A DNA stretch of 35,294 nt from positions 1 through 35,294 of the forward strand of contig JADFMS010000011.1 of assembly GCA_022563775.1 (NCBI GenBank), written 5' to 3'. Shown piece after piece: positions 8,473 through 17,358 of this stretch; within the stretch, counting starts at the first letter, position 1, and every line of letters begins with the position of its first letter. The notes under the pieces were generated by a model. That model did no database searches. It worked only from the letters and a program-made list of their open reading frames with translations, and had not been told where the DNA came from. Both the position numbers and the translations under genes were made by a program. Source of the stretch: Fidelibacterota bacterium. Lineage in GTDB: Bacteria > Marinisomatota > SORT01.

Positions 8473-9213
8473 TTATCGGTTCTGCCAGGGCATAATGAAA
8501 GATTTGAAAAAATCAACAGTACTTGAAACCTTTAGACGCTGTATCGCCGCGGCTGGATCAACCTCTTCGGGGCATACTGCCGAGCATTCTCCGACGAGGG
8601 TACACTGCCAGATTCCATCATCCTCTGATAGTACCGCATTTCTTAGTTTCTCTCCTTCGTCACGACTATCGAGATTATAGCGTTGACCAAGCGCAATCGC
8701 GGCAGGCCCTAAGAAATTCGTCTCTAATCCGTAGACCGGACACGCGGAGTAGCATAACATGCAATTTATACACATGGCAAATTTTTTATAATCCATAAGC
8801 TGAGAAGGCGTTTGAAGGTATTCACCCTTCGGTGGATCCTCATCTTTTCTAATTATCCAGGGTTGAACGCGTTCCAATTTCTCCATAAAATCGCTCATCT
8901 CGATGACAAGGTCTCGAACGACCGGAAAATTTTCAAGAGGTTCAATTCGAATCGGCCCGGGATGAAATGTTTCCAGAAAACTGGCACAGGTTAACACTGC
9001 TTCACCGTTTACCATCATTCCACAACTGCCGCATACACCCATTCTGCAGGACCATCGATAAGATAAAGTTCCGTCTAATTCATCTTTTATGTAATTCAAC
9101 GCATCCAGAATTACCCAGTCTTTCCTGAATGGCACATTATAACTTTGATAAATCTGCTTGGAATCTTCCTCCGGCCTGTAACGCAATACATCTAATGTTA
9201 TATGTTCGTTCAT
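8473..9213 (-). CDS. frdB: Fumarate reductase iron-sulfur subunit B
   Basis: The 246-residue protein carries all cluster ligands. The [2Fe-2S] site uses Cys56, 61, 64 and 76 ([10 protein letters not shown], then LTCASF). The [4Fe-4S] and [3Fe-4S] sites are built from [12 protein letters not shown] (148-158) and [12 protein letters not shown] (204-214). These positions coincide almost exactly with E. coli FrdB. It passes electrons between the menaquinol site in FrdCD and FAD in FrdA. A GGAAG sits two nt before the ATG, and frdA ends 26 bp upstream, so translation is likely coupled within the operon. Confidence 0.95.
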   Translation of the reverse strand: MNEHITLDVLRYRPEEDSKQIYQSYNVPFRKDWVILDALNYIKDELDGTLSYRWSCRMGVCGSCGMMVNGEAVLTCASFLETFHPGPIRIEPLENFPVVRDLVIEMSDFMEKLERVQPWIIRKDEDPPKGEYLQTPSQLMDYKKFAMCINCMLCYSACPVYGLETNFLGPAAIALGQRYNLDSRDEGEKLRNAVLSEDDGIWQCTLVGECSAVCPEEVDPAAAIQRLKVSSTVDFFKSFIMPWQNR

Positions 9214-9239
9214 CGCTTCCTAATATATAATTAAATTTA

Positions 9240-10982
9240 TTATGTACCGTACACCCTTTCAGCCGGTGGCCATCGAGTTATGACAACCGGTAGATATTCT
9301 ACTCTGGGTGATCCTTCATCTTCTTTGTAAGCAAGGCTATGAGCCAGAAATCTCTCATCATCTCTATTCGGATAGTCTGTACGCTGATGTGAGCCGCGAG
9401 ATTCCGTTCTCGCAATCGCAGAATGAACTATTGCTTCGGCAACATCCAGCATATAAGACAGTTCCATAGCTGATATAAGTTCAGTGTTAAATGTATAGCT
9501 CTGATCCGATACATTAATGTTTTGGAACCTCTCCTTTAATTCAGATATGGCCGAGATGGCGCCTTTGAGAGAATCCTCACTTCGATAAATTCCTGCTGAT
9601 TCTTCCATTACTTTTTGCATTTCCCCTCTCAGGCCTGCGATAGTTTCGGTTCCACCATTGTTGCTGAAGTATCGCTCTCTTACTTGACTTACCTTATCCT
9701 TAACCAATAATTCTAATGAAGGATCGGGCTCCTTTTGTTCTAACGCGAAGCGAGCCGCCGCTGTGCATGCTCTTTTTCCAAACACCAATATTTCTGTAAG
9801 AGAATTTGAGCCAAGACGATTCGCTCCGTTTATACTGACGCACGCAACTTCACCGGCCGCGTAAAGTCCGTCGAGAGGCGTCGCACCGTTTATATCCGTA
9901 TGAATACCTCCCATCATATAATGAACCACTGGGCGTACAGGAATCATCTCTTCTATCGGATCTATATTTTCGTACTTTAAACAGAGTTCACGAACGAACG
10001 GAAGCTTGTTATTGATTGTATCTTTACCGAGATGCCGAATATCCAAGTGAACAATATCGCCGTACGGTCCTTTTATTGTTCTCCCCTTCTCCTGCTCTTT
10101 GACGAATGCCTGTGATAATCGATCCCTCGGTCCCAGTTCCATCGAACGCAGCACCGGCGTCGGTTGAGGTGTTCCCAAATTATAGTCCTGTAAATAGCGA
10201 TACCCATCCTTATTGAGCAATACTCCCCCCTCAGAACGGGTAGCCTCTGTTATGAGGATTCCCGTAAAGGGCAGACCCGTGGGATGATATTGTATAAATT
10301 CCATGTCCTTAAGTGGAACGCCTGCACGGTAAGCCAGAGCCATACCATCACCGTTTTTAATGTTAGCGTTGGTGGTAAATGAAAATACTTTACCGCATCC
10401 ACCGGTGCATATCACGACAGATTTTGCAAATATTGCCCTAACCCTGCCGGTCGCCAATTCTAATGCGATAACTCCCTGACAACGCCCATCTTCCACAAGC
10501 AAGTCGGTTACAAACCATTCATCATACCTTTGAATGGGCTTATATTTCAGGGAGGTTTGAAATAGGGTATGCAGTATGTGAAATCCGGTTTTATCAGCCG
10601 CGAACCATGTCCTCTCCAGCTTCATCCCGCCAAATGGTCGAACGGCAATGGACCCGTCTTCCAGCCTACTCCACGGGCATCCCCAGTGTTCAAGCTGCAA
10701 TAGCTCTTCCGCCGCTTCACCGACAAACGCCTCGACAGCGTCTTGATCACACAGCCAATCCCCCCCCGAGATAGTGTCGTAAGCATGCAGGTCAAGGCTG
10801 TCATCGTCCTTGATGACGGCGGCGGCGCCACCCTCCGCTGCTACTGTGTGGCTGCGCATAGGTATTACTTTAGAAACGACTGCAATACTTAAGTTAGCAG
10901 CTTCTTCAGCGATCGCTATTGCGCCCCGTAGACCTGCCCCACCTCCACCAACTATCAGTACATCGTGGGTGAATTTATCCAA
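9240..10982 (-). CDS. frdA: Fumarate reductase flavoprotein subunit A
   Basis: A 580-residue flavoprotein. It has the dinucleotide-binding start [17 protein letters not shown], the covalent-FAD segment [15 protein letters not shown] (His45), [32 protein letters not shown], the active-site [20 protein letters not shown] and [12 protein letters not shown]. The sequence tracks E. coli FrdA far more closely than SdhA. It reduces fumarate with electrons from menaquinol, and could also run as succinate oxidase. The start is TTG at 10980-10982, preceded by AGGACAGG with good spacing; the family N-terminus supports it. First gene of frdABCD. A perfect palindrome lies 15 nt upstream. Confidence 0.95.
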   Translation of the reverse strand: MDKFTHDVLIVGGGGAGLRGAIAIAEEAANLSIAVVSKVIPMRSHTVAAEGGAAAVIKDDDSLDLHAYDTISGGDWLCDQDAVEAFVGEAAEELLQLEHWGCPWSRLEDGSIAVRPFGGMKLERTWFAADKTGFHILHTLFQTSLKYKPIQRYDEWFVTDLLVEDGRCQGVIALELATGRVRAIFAKSVVICTGGCGKVFSFTTNANIKNGDGMALAYRAGVPLKDMEFIQYHPTGLPFTGILITEATRSEGGVLLNKDGYRYLQDYNLGTPQPTPVLRSMELGPRDRLSQAFVKEQEKGRTIKGPYGDIVHLDIRHLGKDTINNKLPFVRELCLKYENIDPIEEMIPVRPVVHYMMGGIHTDINGATPLDGLYAAGEVACVSINGANRLGSNSLTEILVFGKRACTAAARFALEQKEPDPSLELLVKDKVSQVRERYFSNNGGTETIAGLRGEMQKVMEESAGIYRSEDSLKGAISAISELKERFQNINVSDQSYTFNTELISAMELSYMLDVAEAIVHSAIARTESRGSHQRTDYPNRDDERFLAHSLAYKEDEGSPRVEYLPVVITRWPPAERVYGT

Positions 10983-10997
10983 ATACCTGTCCTATTT

Positions 10998-11014
10998 TCC
11001 TGATAATATCAGGA
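10998..11014. promoter_or_regulatory. 17-bp palindrome in the frdA leader
   Basis: TCCTGATAATATCAGGA is a perfect 8+1+8 inverted repeat centred at 11006, ending 15 nt before the frdA start codon and next to its ribosome site. It could be a dimeric regulator's operator or a small mRNA hairpin affecting translation. The half-site TGAT/ATCA recalls Crp/Fnr-family sites, but the spacer is 3 nt, not the canonical 4. Confidence 0.45.
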
Positions 11015-11150
11015 TGAATGATATGGAAAACAGCAGGTATTGAGATCATCTAATTCCCTCTTATTTCAATAATAGGGCGGTTTCTGTGGAGCTTTTGTCG
11101 CTAATACTAAAAAGAGAAGGGACGCGTATCAATACTTTCCCCTCGACTGT

Positions 11151-11178
11151 AACTTACATTAACTTGCCGACTTGTCAA
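11151..11178 (-). promoter_or_regulatory. Candidate sigma70-type promoter for the frd operon
   Basis: On the minus strand TTGACA (11178-11173) is followed after 16 nt by TAAGTT (11156-11151). This would give a leader of roughly 160 nt containing the palindrome at 10998-11014. The -35 box is consensus and the -10 box is weak; the call rests on motif and position alone. Confidence 0.35.
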
Positions 11179-11179
11179 G

Positions 11180-11493
11180 GAAAATCATTCCCATTTTGGA
11201 ACGTAAACTTTATCGCCATCAAAAATTCACTTGACGCAGCGGGCAATTTGCTGTTTTTTATAGTGCGTTAATCTAAACTCGACTCAAAAAAAATGACCCT
11301 CTTGTTACAGAATTAATATATATTCGATCACGGATCTGATAGCCTATATTGTACAATCACTTCTTGGATCCACTCAAATATAAAATGCCATATATATTTG
11401 GAACACTCCTTATACTACAGTTTAAGCCAATGAATTGCATCGTGAACCTGTGCTGGATTTCTCATGAATGTATGAGTTATAGCACCCAGAAAA
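11180..11493. other. Divergent intergenic region between frd and pcm operons
   Basis: No gene was recognised here. The DNA is AT-rich with scattered short open frames in all phases and no ribosome sites. It separates two divergently transcribed operons and presumably carries their upstream control DNA. Confidence 0.4.
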
Positions 11494-11630
11494 TGTGTAT
11501 TATAAACCATCGTTTATAAAACAATTTCCCAACTGTCTCAAAAGCTAATTCTCGTTAGATCTCGATTTTATGGTTTCATAGGACGGTTTAAATGCGTATC
11601 ATAAATGGGGTTAATGAGACAGATTTTAGG
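11494..11630 (+). repeat. Dispersed ~137-bp repeat, copy 2 (most diverged)
   Basis: It begins TGTGTATTATAAACCATCGT, followed by TTATAAAACAA (hairpin arm preserved as ATAAACCATCGTTTAT), then AACTGTCTCAAAAGCTAATT and ends with TTAATGAGACAGATTTTAG. The central CTGTCTCAAAAGCTAATT is shared with the other copies. The right-hand arm is degraded. It lies between the divergent frd and pcm operons. Confidence 0.65.
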
Positions 11631-11917
11631 ACTTTAGTCATAAGATCGACTTTTGGGGACAAGATCAGAAAGTAAACCGCAAACAACAATCCTTAATTCT
11701 ACTAAATCGAGGTGTTTTACGACCGACAGGAATTGTATGCGAGTTTCGGCTGTAAAATGCCCGTATAATTTGAAAAAGTTTAAGCTTTCTTGTTCGTATC
11801 TTGTCCTTATTAGTAAAATCGCTGCCGGTATCATGACTACTTCAGCTTGAAGATACAATAAGTATTCAGTATCTTTGTCTAAATGATATAAACCGATTTC
11901 CTTTTTTTGCTGTAATT
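11631..11917. other. Spacer upstream of pcm
   Basis: On the minus strand, 11634-11858 is open for 74 codons (hydrophobic start, then RTRYEQESLNFFKLYGHF), but no family is recognised and no ribosome site precedes it. It may be a decayed fragment. The pcm promoter should lie within the last ~80 bp; no clear consensus was seen. Confidence 0.3.
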
Positions 11918-12652
11918 ATGGTTTGCTTAAGAAATTATACCGTCACTGTCGTCCTGTCGCTATTCATATTGTATGGCGTGTTTTCTGATGTTTTCTCTCA
12001 GGAAAAACCCGAAACCGACCCTTTCGGGTCTGAGCGTCTTGCGATGGTGCGTGAGCAGATTGCTGCACGTGGGATAAGCGATCCAGGTGTCCTTGCATCG
12101 ATGACAGCCGTGCGCAGGCACCTCTTCATCGACCCTTCTAAAGCAGATGTCGCATACTCAGACAGACCGATTCCTATCGGTCACGGACAGACCATTTCTC
12201 AACCTTTTATCGTCGCGCTGATGACGGAGCTGCTGAGCTTGGATTCAACAGACGTGGTTTTCGAGCTGGGCACAGGCTCGGGATATCAGGCAGCTGTACT
12301 CTCCCGGCTCGTTTCAAGGGTATTCACAATGGAGATAATCGAACCGCTCGGTAAAGCCGCTGCGGAGAGATTCAACAAATTGGGATATAAGAACGTGATG
12401 GTGCAAGTGGGAGACGGTTATTACGGTCTGCCCGGGCAAGCGCCTTTTGACGCAATAATAGTAACAGCGGCGGCGAGCCATATCCCACCACCTCTGATAA
12501 ATCAGCTTAAACCGGGAGGGAAAATGGCTATCCCGATTGGCAGCGTCTTCTTCGTACAGAACCTCATGCTCGTTGAGAAGGACAGCATGGGGAACGTAAC
12601 GACAGAGAATATACTGCCGGTGAGGTTCGTTCCGTTGACCGGAAGTCGGTGA
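11918..12652 (+). CDS. pcm: Exported protein-L-isoaspartate O-methyltransferase
   Basis: The 244-residue protein has a signal peptide or anchor (about 1-27), then a complete PCMT domain. It starts with MVREQIAARGISDPGVL, the VRRHLFID element and the hallmark IPIGHGQTISQPF substrate loop, followed by the SAM motif FELGTGSGYQAAVLSRL and the later GDGYYGLPGQAPFDAIIV. It methylates isoaspartyl residues so that damaged proteins can be repaired. The usual enzyme is cytosolic, so the leader implies periplasmic repair; several environmental phyla have such leadered forms. It is the first gene of an operon, and its stop codon overlaps the GTG start of the next gene. Confidence 0.92.
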   Translation: MVCLRNYTVTVVLSLFILYGVFSDVFSQEKPETDPFGSERLAMVREQIAARGISDPGVLASMTAVRRHLFIDPSKADVAYSDRPIPIGHGQTISQPFIVALMTELLSLDSTDVVFELGTGSGYQAAVLSRLVSRVFTMEIIEPLGKAAAERFNKLGYKNVMVQVGDGYYGLPGQAPFDAIIVTAAASHIPPPLINQLKPGGKMAIPIGSVFFVQNLMLVEKDSMGNVTTENILPVRFVPLTGSR

Positions 12653-15117
12653 CCGGGATGGGGCTGCGGCTTTCCTTATTCGTCTATTCAGCTGCTGTTT
12701 TATCCGCTCAGGTCGCCTTGATGCGGATTTTTTCCGTTACTCAGTGGCATCACTTTTCTTACATGATTATAAGCGTTGCTCTTCTCGGTTTCGGGGCTTC
12801 CGGCGCTTTCATCAGCTTATTTCGGGAAAGGCTCTTAGCGTCATTTACTCTTTATTACAGGCTCTTCGGAGCGCTTCTGGCAATCACATTTCCCGGTGCC
12901 ATTTTTCTGTCCCAATCGGTGCCCTTTGAACCTTTCCTCCTTGTCTGGGACGTAAATCAATACATTTACTTATTCGCGCACTACCTGCTTCTCCTTGTTC
13001 CCTTCTTCAGCGGAGCGATGTGCATCGGTCTCCTATTTTCGCGGGAACACAGAAGAATAGGCAATCTGTATTTCGTGAACCTGATTGGCTCGGGCGCCGG
13101 CACGCTCCTTATTGTTCCTCTCATGTTTATTCTCCCCGTAGGGCAACTTCCAATTGCCGTATCTGCCTTGTCAGTTATTGGAGTGGCAGCCACTTACACA
13201 CTCGGTAAGAGAAAAGAATGGAGTTATATCGTTATACCGTTATCTGCTATCTGGATCGCCTACAGCATAGTCTCGCCTTTTGAGTTGAACATATCGGAAT
13301 ACAAGGGACTCTCCCGTTCACTCGATCTTCCCGGAGCACGAAGTATCTATGAATCAGACTCACCGCTTGGCCGTCTAAGCGTCGTCGAGAGTCCGGTAAT
13401 CCGTATAGCGCCGGGATTAAGCACTGCTTTCACCGGTGCAATACCGCCGCAGAAAGCGCTCCACTTCGACGCGGCTTCGCCCACCGCAATAATCGAATGG
13501 GATGGAATTTCACAACCGCCCGAATATCTCGATTACCTCCCCGAAGCGGCGCCCTATTCGATTGTTAACAAGCCGGACGTATTAATAATAGGACTGGGCG
13601 GCGGCAGACACCTTCTGCGTGCTGTAAAACACAAATCAAATTCCGTCACCGTTGTTGAACGGGATGAACGGGTTGTCAAATTAATCGACGATGATCTTGC
13701 GCGTTTCACAGGTCGACCTACGGCGCTCGATGCCGTCAGGATTATCATCAGCGACGGAAGGCGGTTTATCAAGACAGACTCCTCTACATATGACCTGATC
13801 GAGATATCAGCGCTCGGTTCATTTGCGGCAGCTTCCTCCGGAGTCACCGCCCTGAGCGAGACATATCTCTTTACGGTAGAGGCGATAAGAGATGGGTTGC
13901 GGCTTCTCAAACCCGACGGTATGATCTCACTGACCGCATGGTTGAAACATCCTCCAAGAGATAATCTTAAACTCCTCGCCACAGCTGCGGAAGCGCTCGA
14001 GGAAGAGAAGCGTAGATATCCCGGGCGGAACATATTCTTCTTCAGGGGTTGGGGTACTGCTACTATTTTAATAAAGCGGGAAGAATTTACCGAGACGGAA
14101 ATTGAGAAATTAAAAGAATTCTGCGAGAATCTATTCTTCGACGTAATTCATTACCCGGGAATCAACAAAACAGAAGTCAACAGGTATAACCGATTCTCGG
14201 AACCGGTATATTTTCAGGCAGCCGCGGAGATACTGTCGAACGCGCGCCGGCGTGAGGATTTTTACGCATCGTATCTGTTTGACGTCTCCCCAGCGAAAGA
14301 CGGCAAGCCGTATTTTAATCACCTGTTCAAACTTACATCGATCCCACATCTTTACCGGACTCTCGGCGTGGAATGGATACCTTTCATTGAGTGGGGCTAT
14401 ATCATACTTTTTGCGACTCTTGTGCAGGCTCTGATTGCAAGTACAGTTCTTATCCTCATCCCGCTGAGGTTTCTGAAACAAAGCACAGTCGTAATCCGAA
14501 GGGTGCGGAAGCTGAAAATATGGATTTATTTTTCCTCGATAGGACTCGCCTACATGTTCGTGGAGATAGTGTTCACTCAGAAATTTACTCTTTTTCTTGC
14601 AGAACCGGTCTACTCGGTTTCTGTGACCTTAGCCGCGCTCCTTTTCTGGTCCGGGATGGGAAGTTATTTCTCAGGCGAAATCAGAAAGAGAATCCCGAAC
14701 GCCTTCCTGATTCCAGCGATGGCGGCGGCATTAATAATCACGGAAATTGCGCTCCTCGATCACGTTTTTAACGCCGCTCTCCATCTCAGTCTGGGGTGGA
14801 GGGTAATTATCGCTATTGTCATTATAGCACCGCTCGGATTTGCCATGGGGATACCCTTCCCCATTGGCTTAAAGGCGTTGGGAGAATCGGCAGAGAATTA
14901 CGTTCCGTGGGCATGGGGAATCAACGGATGCGCTTCGGTAATAGGCGCTGTTCTCGCTATGACGTTATCGGTTTCCTTCGGATTCAGTGCGGTTCTGACG
15001 GCCGCGGCGGGTTTGTACATCGCAGCGGGCCTTTCAGGATTGATTACGGGGGACAAAGTATTCATCCCGTTCAATGACAGCGGCATGAACAATATTCGTT
15101 GTAAAGATAATCGTTAA
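12649..15117 (+). CDS. Membrane-bound spermidine-synthase-like (aminopropyltransferase-fold) protein
   Basis: An 822-residue fusion. Residues 1-210 contain about seven membrane helices. Residues ~225-490 are a soluble spermidine-synthase-like Rossmann domain with the nucleotide loop VLIIGLGGGRHLLRAV (315-320 core), acidic VERDERV at ~337 and SDGRRFIK. Residues ~575-810 hold about six more helices, with GFAMGIPFPIGLKALG near the end. The architecture is common in environmental bacteria, but its substrate is not established. The GTG start at 12649 overlaps the pcm stop (GTGA), with GGAAG just before it; ATG at 12658 is an alternative. Coupling to an exported Pcm suggests a shared envelope function; that is inference. 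Confidence 0.88.
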   Translation: MTGMGLRLSLFVYSAAVLSAQVALMRIFSVTQWHHFSYMIISVALLGFGASGAFISLFRERLLASFTLYYRLFGALLAITFPGAIFLSQSVPFEPFLLVWDVNQYIYLFAHYLLLLVPFFSGAMCIGLLFSREHRRIGNLYFVNLIGSGAGTLLIVPLMFILPVGQLPIAVSALSVIGVAATYTLGKRKEWSYIVIPLSAIWIAYSIVSPFELNISEYKGLSRSLDLPGARSIYESDSPLGRLSVVESPVIRIAPGLSTAFTGAIPPQKALHFDAASPTAIIEWDGISQPPEYLDYLPEAAPYSIVNKPDVLIIGLGGGRHLLRAVKHKSNSVTVVERDERVVKLIDDDLARFTGRPTALDAVRIIISDGRRFIKTDSSTYDLIEISALGSFAAASSGVTALSETYLFTVEAIRDGLRLLKPDGMISLTAWLKHPPRDNLKLLATAAEALEEEKRRYPGRNIFFFRGWGTATILIKREEFTETEIEKLKEFCENLFFDVIHYPGINKTEVNRYNRFSEPVYFQAAAEILSNARRREDFYASYLFDVSPAKDGKPYFNHLFKLTSIPHLYRTLGVEWIPFIEWGYIILFATLVQALIASTVLILIPLRFLKQSTVVIRRVRKLKIWIYFSSIGLAYMFVEIVFTQKFTLFLAEPVYSVSVTLAALLFWSGMGSYFSGEIRKRIPNAFLIPAMAAALIITEIALLDHVFNAALHLSLGWRVIIAIVIIAPLGFAMGIPFPIGLKALGESAENYVPWAWGINGCASVIGAVLAMTLSVSFGFSAVLTAAAGLYIAAGLSGLITGDKVFIPFNDSGMNNIRCKDNR

Positions 15118-15119
15118 GC

Positions 15120-15521
15120 ATGCCCTATAAGTTTCTCGCGGACCTGGTTTTACTGATTCACTTTACTTTTATCCTATTCGTAGTTTTCGGTGGTTTTACG
15201 GTTCTAAAATGGAGATGGATTATCTATTATCATATTCCGGCGGCTCTGTGGGGAGCGGTTATTGAGATTACCGGTTGGGTATGTCCCCTGACACCGTTGG
15301 AGATAGAATTGAGGGTGAGAGCAGGCTCAGGGTTCTATACGGAAGGTTTTATAGACCATTACCTGATTCCTATAGTCTATCCGCCGGGTCTCACACGGCA
15401 GCTGCAATATTACTTAGCAGCCGGAGTGATAATCATAAATGCCGCAGCCTACTACCTCGTCTGGAGAAAATATCGTAATAGTCAGGATTTACTTAAGTCC
15501 CGCCATCGGCGGTGGCACTGA
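15120..15521 (+). CDS. DUF2784 family membrane protein
   Basis: A 133-residue protein with four predicted membrane helices. The sequence LADLVLLIHFTFILFVVFGG, a central PAALWGAVIEITGWVCPLTP and the GSGFYTEGFIDHYLIPIVYP motif are characteristic of DUF2784. Its function is unknown. The start lies 2 nt after the upstream gene's stop, so it is the third gene of the pcm operon. The last residues (SRHRRWH) are encoded by a GC-rich palindrome at 15499-15513, so the native C-terminus may have been altered by an inserted repeat. Confidence 0.85.
   Translation: MPYKFLADLVLLIHFTFILFVVFGGFTVLKWRWIIYYHIPAALWGAVIEITGWVCPLTPLEIELRVRAGSGFYTEGFIDHYLIPIVYPPGLTRQLQYYLAAGVIIINAAAYYLVWRKYRNSQDLLKSRHRRWH
15499..15513. 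repeat. Short GC-rich palindrome at the end of the DUF2784 gene
   Basis: CCCGCCATCGGCGGT contains arms CCGCC and GGCGG around ATC. It supplies the final codons and lacks a following U-tract, so an intrinsic terminator is not supported. It resembles other GC-rich palindromes at 20044-20056, 25423-25437 and 25465-25499. About 40 bp downstream, 15553-15576 (CCTGTCCGACTG, then CCAGGCGGGC) is another imperfect one. Confidence 0.45.
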
Positions 15522-15584
15522 CCGAATTCATTGTAACTATACGGCATCGGGACCTGTCCGACTGATACCAGGCGGGCAAGTAAG

Positions 15585-15720
15585 GTGTCTCAAAAACGAT
15601 CGTTTATAAGACTATAAAACACTGCCTCAAAAGCTAATTATCAAAAGCTGCCGTTTTTATGAGTTTTGTGGCGAATTAAGTGTGCGGCAAAACCTATGTT
15701 TCTGACACAATGCTATTTTA
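15585..15720 (+). repeat. Dispersed ~137-bp repeat, copy 3
   Basis: It opens with GTGTCTCAAAAACGATCGTT and TATAAGAC, which together give the clearest 5' hairpin of the family (AAACGATCGTTT core). The CACTGCCTCAAAAGCTAATT block and the CCGTTTTTATGAGTTTTG stretch follow, and it ends with TGACACAATGCTATTTTAG. It sits between the DUF2784 gene and pntAA, upstream of the transhydrogenase promoter candidate. Confidence 0.72.
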
Positions 15721-15764
15721 GCGGTAGTTATAGGAAATCTGAACGGATTAGTTATCTTTTATGC

Positions 15765-15793
15765 TTGAATAACAATCGGAGAAAGTGTAAATT
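15765..15793 (+). promoter_or_regulatory. Candidate promoter for the transhydrogenase operon
   Basis: TTGAAT (15765-15770) and TAAATT (15788-15793) are spaced by 17 nt, ~85 bp upstream of the pntAA start. Both boxes are 4-5/6 matches to sigma70 consensus. The call is based on motif and position only. Confidence 0.35.
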
Positions 15794-15877
15794 CAAATCA
15801 TATTTCAAGTGTAACTATAGTAAGGAGATTTTACTGACTTCGGAATCTTCTAAGCGGAGCCTTTCAGAGAGGCTTAA

Positions 15878-17068
15878 ATGATCATCGGGGTTTCTGTCGA
15901 GCGCCATCCAAAAGAGAGCCGCGTGGCATTAGTGCCCGCGCTTGTGCCTGATTTGGTAAAGGCGGGATTAGAGGTGCTGGTGGAGCCAGGTGCCGGTGTG
16001 AAAGCCGGGTTTCTCGATGTTGCATACGAGGAACACGGAGCGCGTTTCGCCGCCGACCGAACTGAACTCTTCTCCTCGGCTGACGTTCTCTTCTTAGTGC
16101 ATGGTTTGCACGTAAACTCTGAGGCAGGCGCCGATGATTTGAAACTGCTCCGCTCCGGTCAGATGATGGTTGGTCTCCTCAACCCACTGGGAGCTCCGGA
16201 AGCCGCACTCCAACTTGCGGACAAGGGTATCACGGCTTTTGCGCTGGAGCTCCTGCCGCGCATCGCCCGTTCACAGCCGATGGATGCTTTGAGCTCGATG
16301 GCTACGGTGGCGGGTTACAAAGCGGTTCTTCTGGCTGCCGGAGCGCTTAATAAGTTGTATCCAATGATGATTACCGCTGCCGGGACCATCACCCCGGCGC
16401 GGGTCCTGGTTGTTGGAGCGGGTGTAGCGGGGTTGCAGGCGATAGCCACCTCAAGGCGTCTGGGCGCGGTCGTCAGGGCGTACGACGTCCGCCCTGCGGT
16501 GAGGGAACAGGTAGAGAGCCTGGGAGCCAAGTTTGTAGAACTTGAATTGGAGACCGAAGAGGCTGAAACGACGGGCGGATACGCTCAGGCGATGGGGGAG
16601 GAGTTCTACCGGCGTCAGCGTGAGATGATGAAGCGTGTGGTTGTAGAGAGCGATGTGGTTATTACCACAGCCGCTATTCCGGGCAAGAAATCGCCGGTTC
16701 TTATTACGGAGGAGATGGTCAAGGGCATGGAGCCGGGCTCGGTAATCGTGGATCTGGCTGCAGAAGGCGGCGGTAACTGCGAGCTTACGAAGCCGGGCAA
16801 GACGATCGAAGCTCACCACGTCATCATAATGGGTCCCGAAAACGTAGCCTCCACTATACCTTACCACGCCAGTCAGATGTACGCAAAAAATTTAACCGCC
16901 TTCCTCAAAAACATGACGGATGACGGAGAGCTTCGGATCGACCTGAAAGACCAGATTATTCGGGACTCTCTCCTCACGCATAAGGGAGAGGTCGTGAACC
17001 CTCGTGTGCGGGAGCTCTTGGGCTTGTCCGGCTCATCATCGTTAGAGGAAGAAAGGAGTAATGCCTGA
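15878..17068 (+). CDS. pntAA: NAD(P) transhydrogenase subunit alpha part 1 (NAD-binding dI)
   Basis: The 396-residue soluble NAD(H)-binding component. It opens with IIGVSVERHPKESRVALVPA (alanine-dehydrogenase/PNT N-domain), has the QPMDALSSMATVAGYKAV region and the Rossmann loop VLVVGAGVAGLQAIATSRRL, then DVRPAVREQVESLGAKFVEL. It passes hydride between NADH and NADP+ together with PntB, driven by proton flow across the inner membrane. The alpha chain is split as in many bacteria, unlike the fused E. coli PntA. GAGAGG lies 6 nt before the ATG. Its TGA overlaps the next ATG. Confidence 0.95.
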   Translation: MIIGVSVERHPKESRVALVPALVPDLVKAGLEVLVEPGAGVKAGFLDVAYEEHGARFAADRTELFSSADVLFLVHGLHVNSEAGADDLKLLRSGQMMVGLLNPLGAPEAALQLADKGITAFALELLPRIARSQPMDALSSMATVAGYKAVLLAAGALNKLYPMMITAAGTITPARVLVVGAGVAGLQAIATSRRLGAVVRAYDVRPAVREQVESLGAKFVELELETEEAETTGGYAQAMGEEFYRRQREMMKRVVVESDVVITTAAIPGKKSPVLITEEMVKGMEPGSVIVDLAAEGGGNCELTKPGKTIEAHHVIIMGPENVASTIPYHASQMYAKNLTAFLKNMTDDGELRIDLKDQIIRDSLLTHKGEVVNPRVRELLGLSGSSSLEEERSNA

Positions 17069-17358
17069 TGGAAGTATTCGTAGCGGCTTTGACAATATTC
17101 GTTCTGGCTCTCTTCGTGGGCTTCGAAGTGATCACCAAGGTGCCGCCTCTTTTACATACGCCTCTCATGTCCGGAGCGAATGCCATCTCGGGCATCACGC
17201 TGGTAGGAACTTTGGTGACTTCGGGGATGCAGTTGACCACCCTCACCACGATTTTGGGGTTTATCGCGGTGACAATGGCAACCGTCAACGTTGTGGGCGG
17301 CTTTCTGGTGACACACCGTATGCTCGCAATGTTCCACCGGAAGGAAGATAATGTCTAA
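17068..17358 (+). CDS. pntAB: NAD(P) transhydrogenase subunit alpha part 2 (membrane dII)
   Basis: A 96-residue, three-helix membrane protein with the conserved GFEVITKVPPLLHTPLMSGA and NAISGITLVG motifs of the PntA membrane domain. It contributes to the proton channel. The ATG overlaps the pntAA stop (TGATG), with AAGGAG 8 nt upstream, and its end overlaps pntB by 8 bp, so translation is tightly coupled. Confidence 0.95.
   Translation: MEVFVAALTIFVLALFVGFEVITKVPPLLHTPLMSGANAISGITLVGTLVTSGMQLTTLTTILGFIAVTMATVNVVGGFLVTHRMLAMFHRKEDNV

Noticed and set aside
10998..11014. Calling the frdA palindrome an FNR box
   Set aside because: The half-sites TGAT and ATCA are 3 nt apart rather than 4 and lack the outer TT/AA; kept only as an unassigned palindrome.
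11634..11858. Minus-strand 74-codon open frame upstream of pcm
   Set aside because: No ribosome site and no family recognised; mentioned only as part of the spacer.
12981..14481. Long antisense open frames inside the aminopropyltransferase-like gene
   Set aside because: They are shadows of a well-supported GC-rich gene, with no ribosome sites and no family resemblance.
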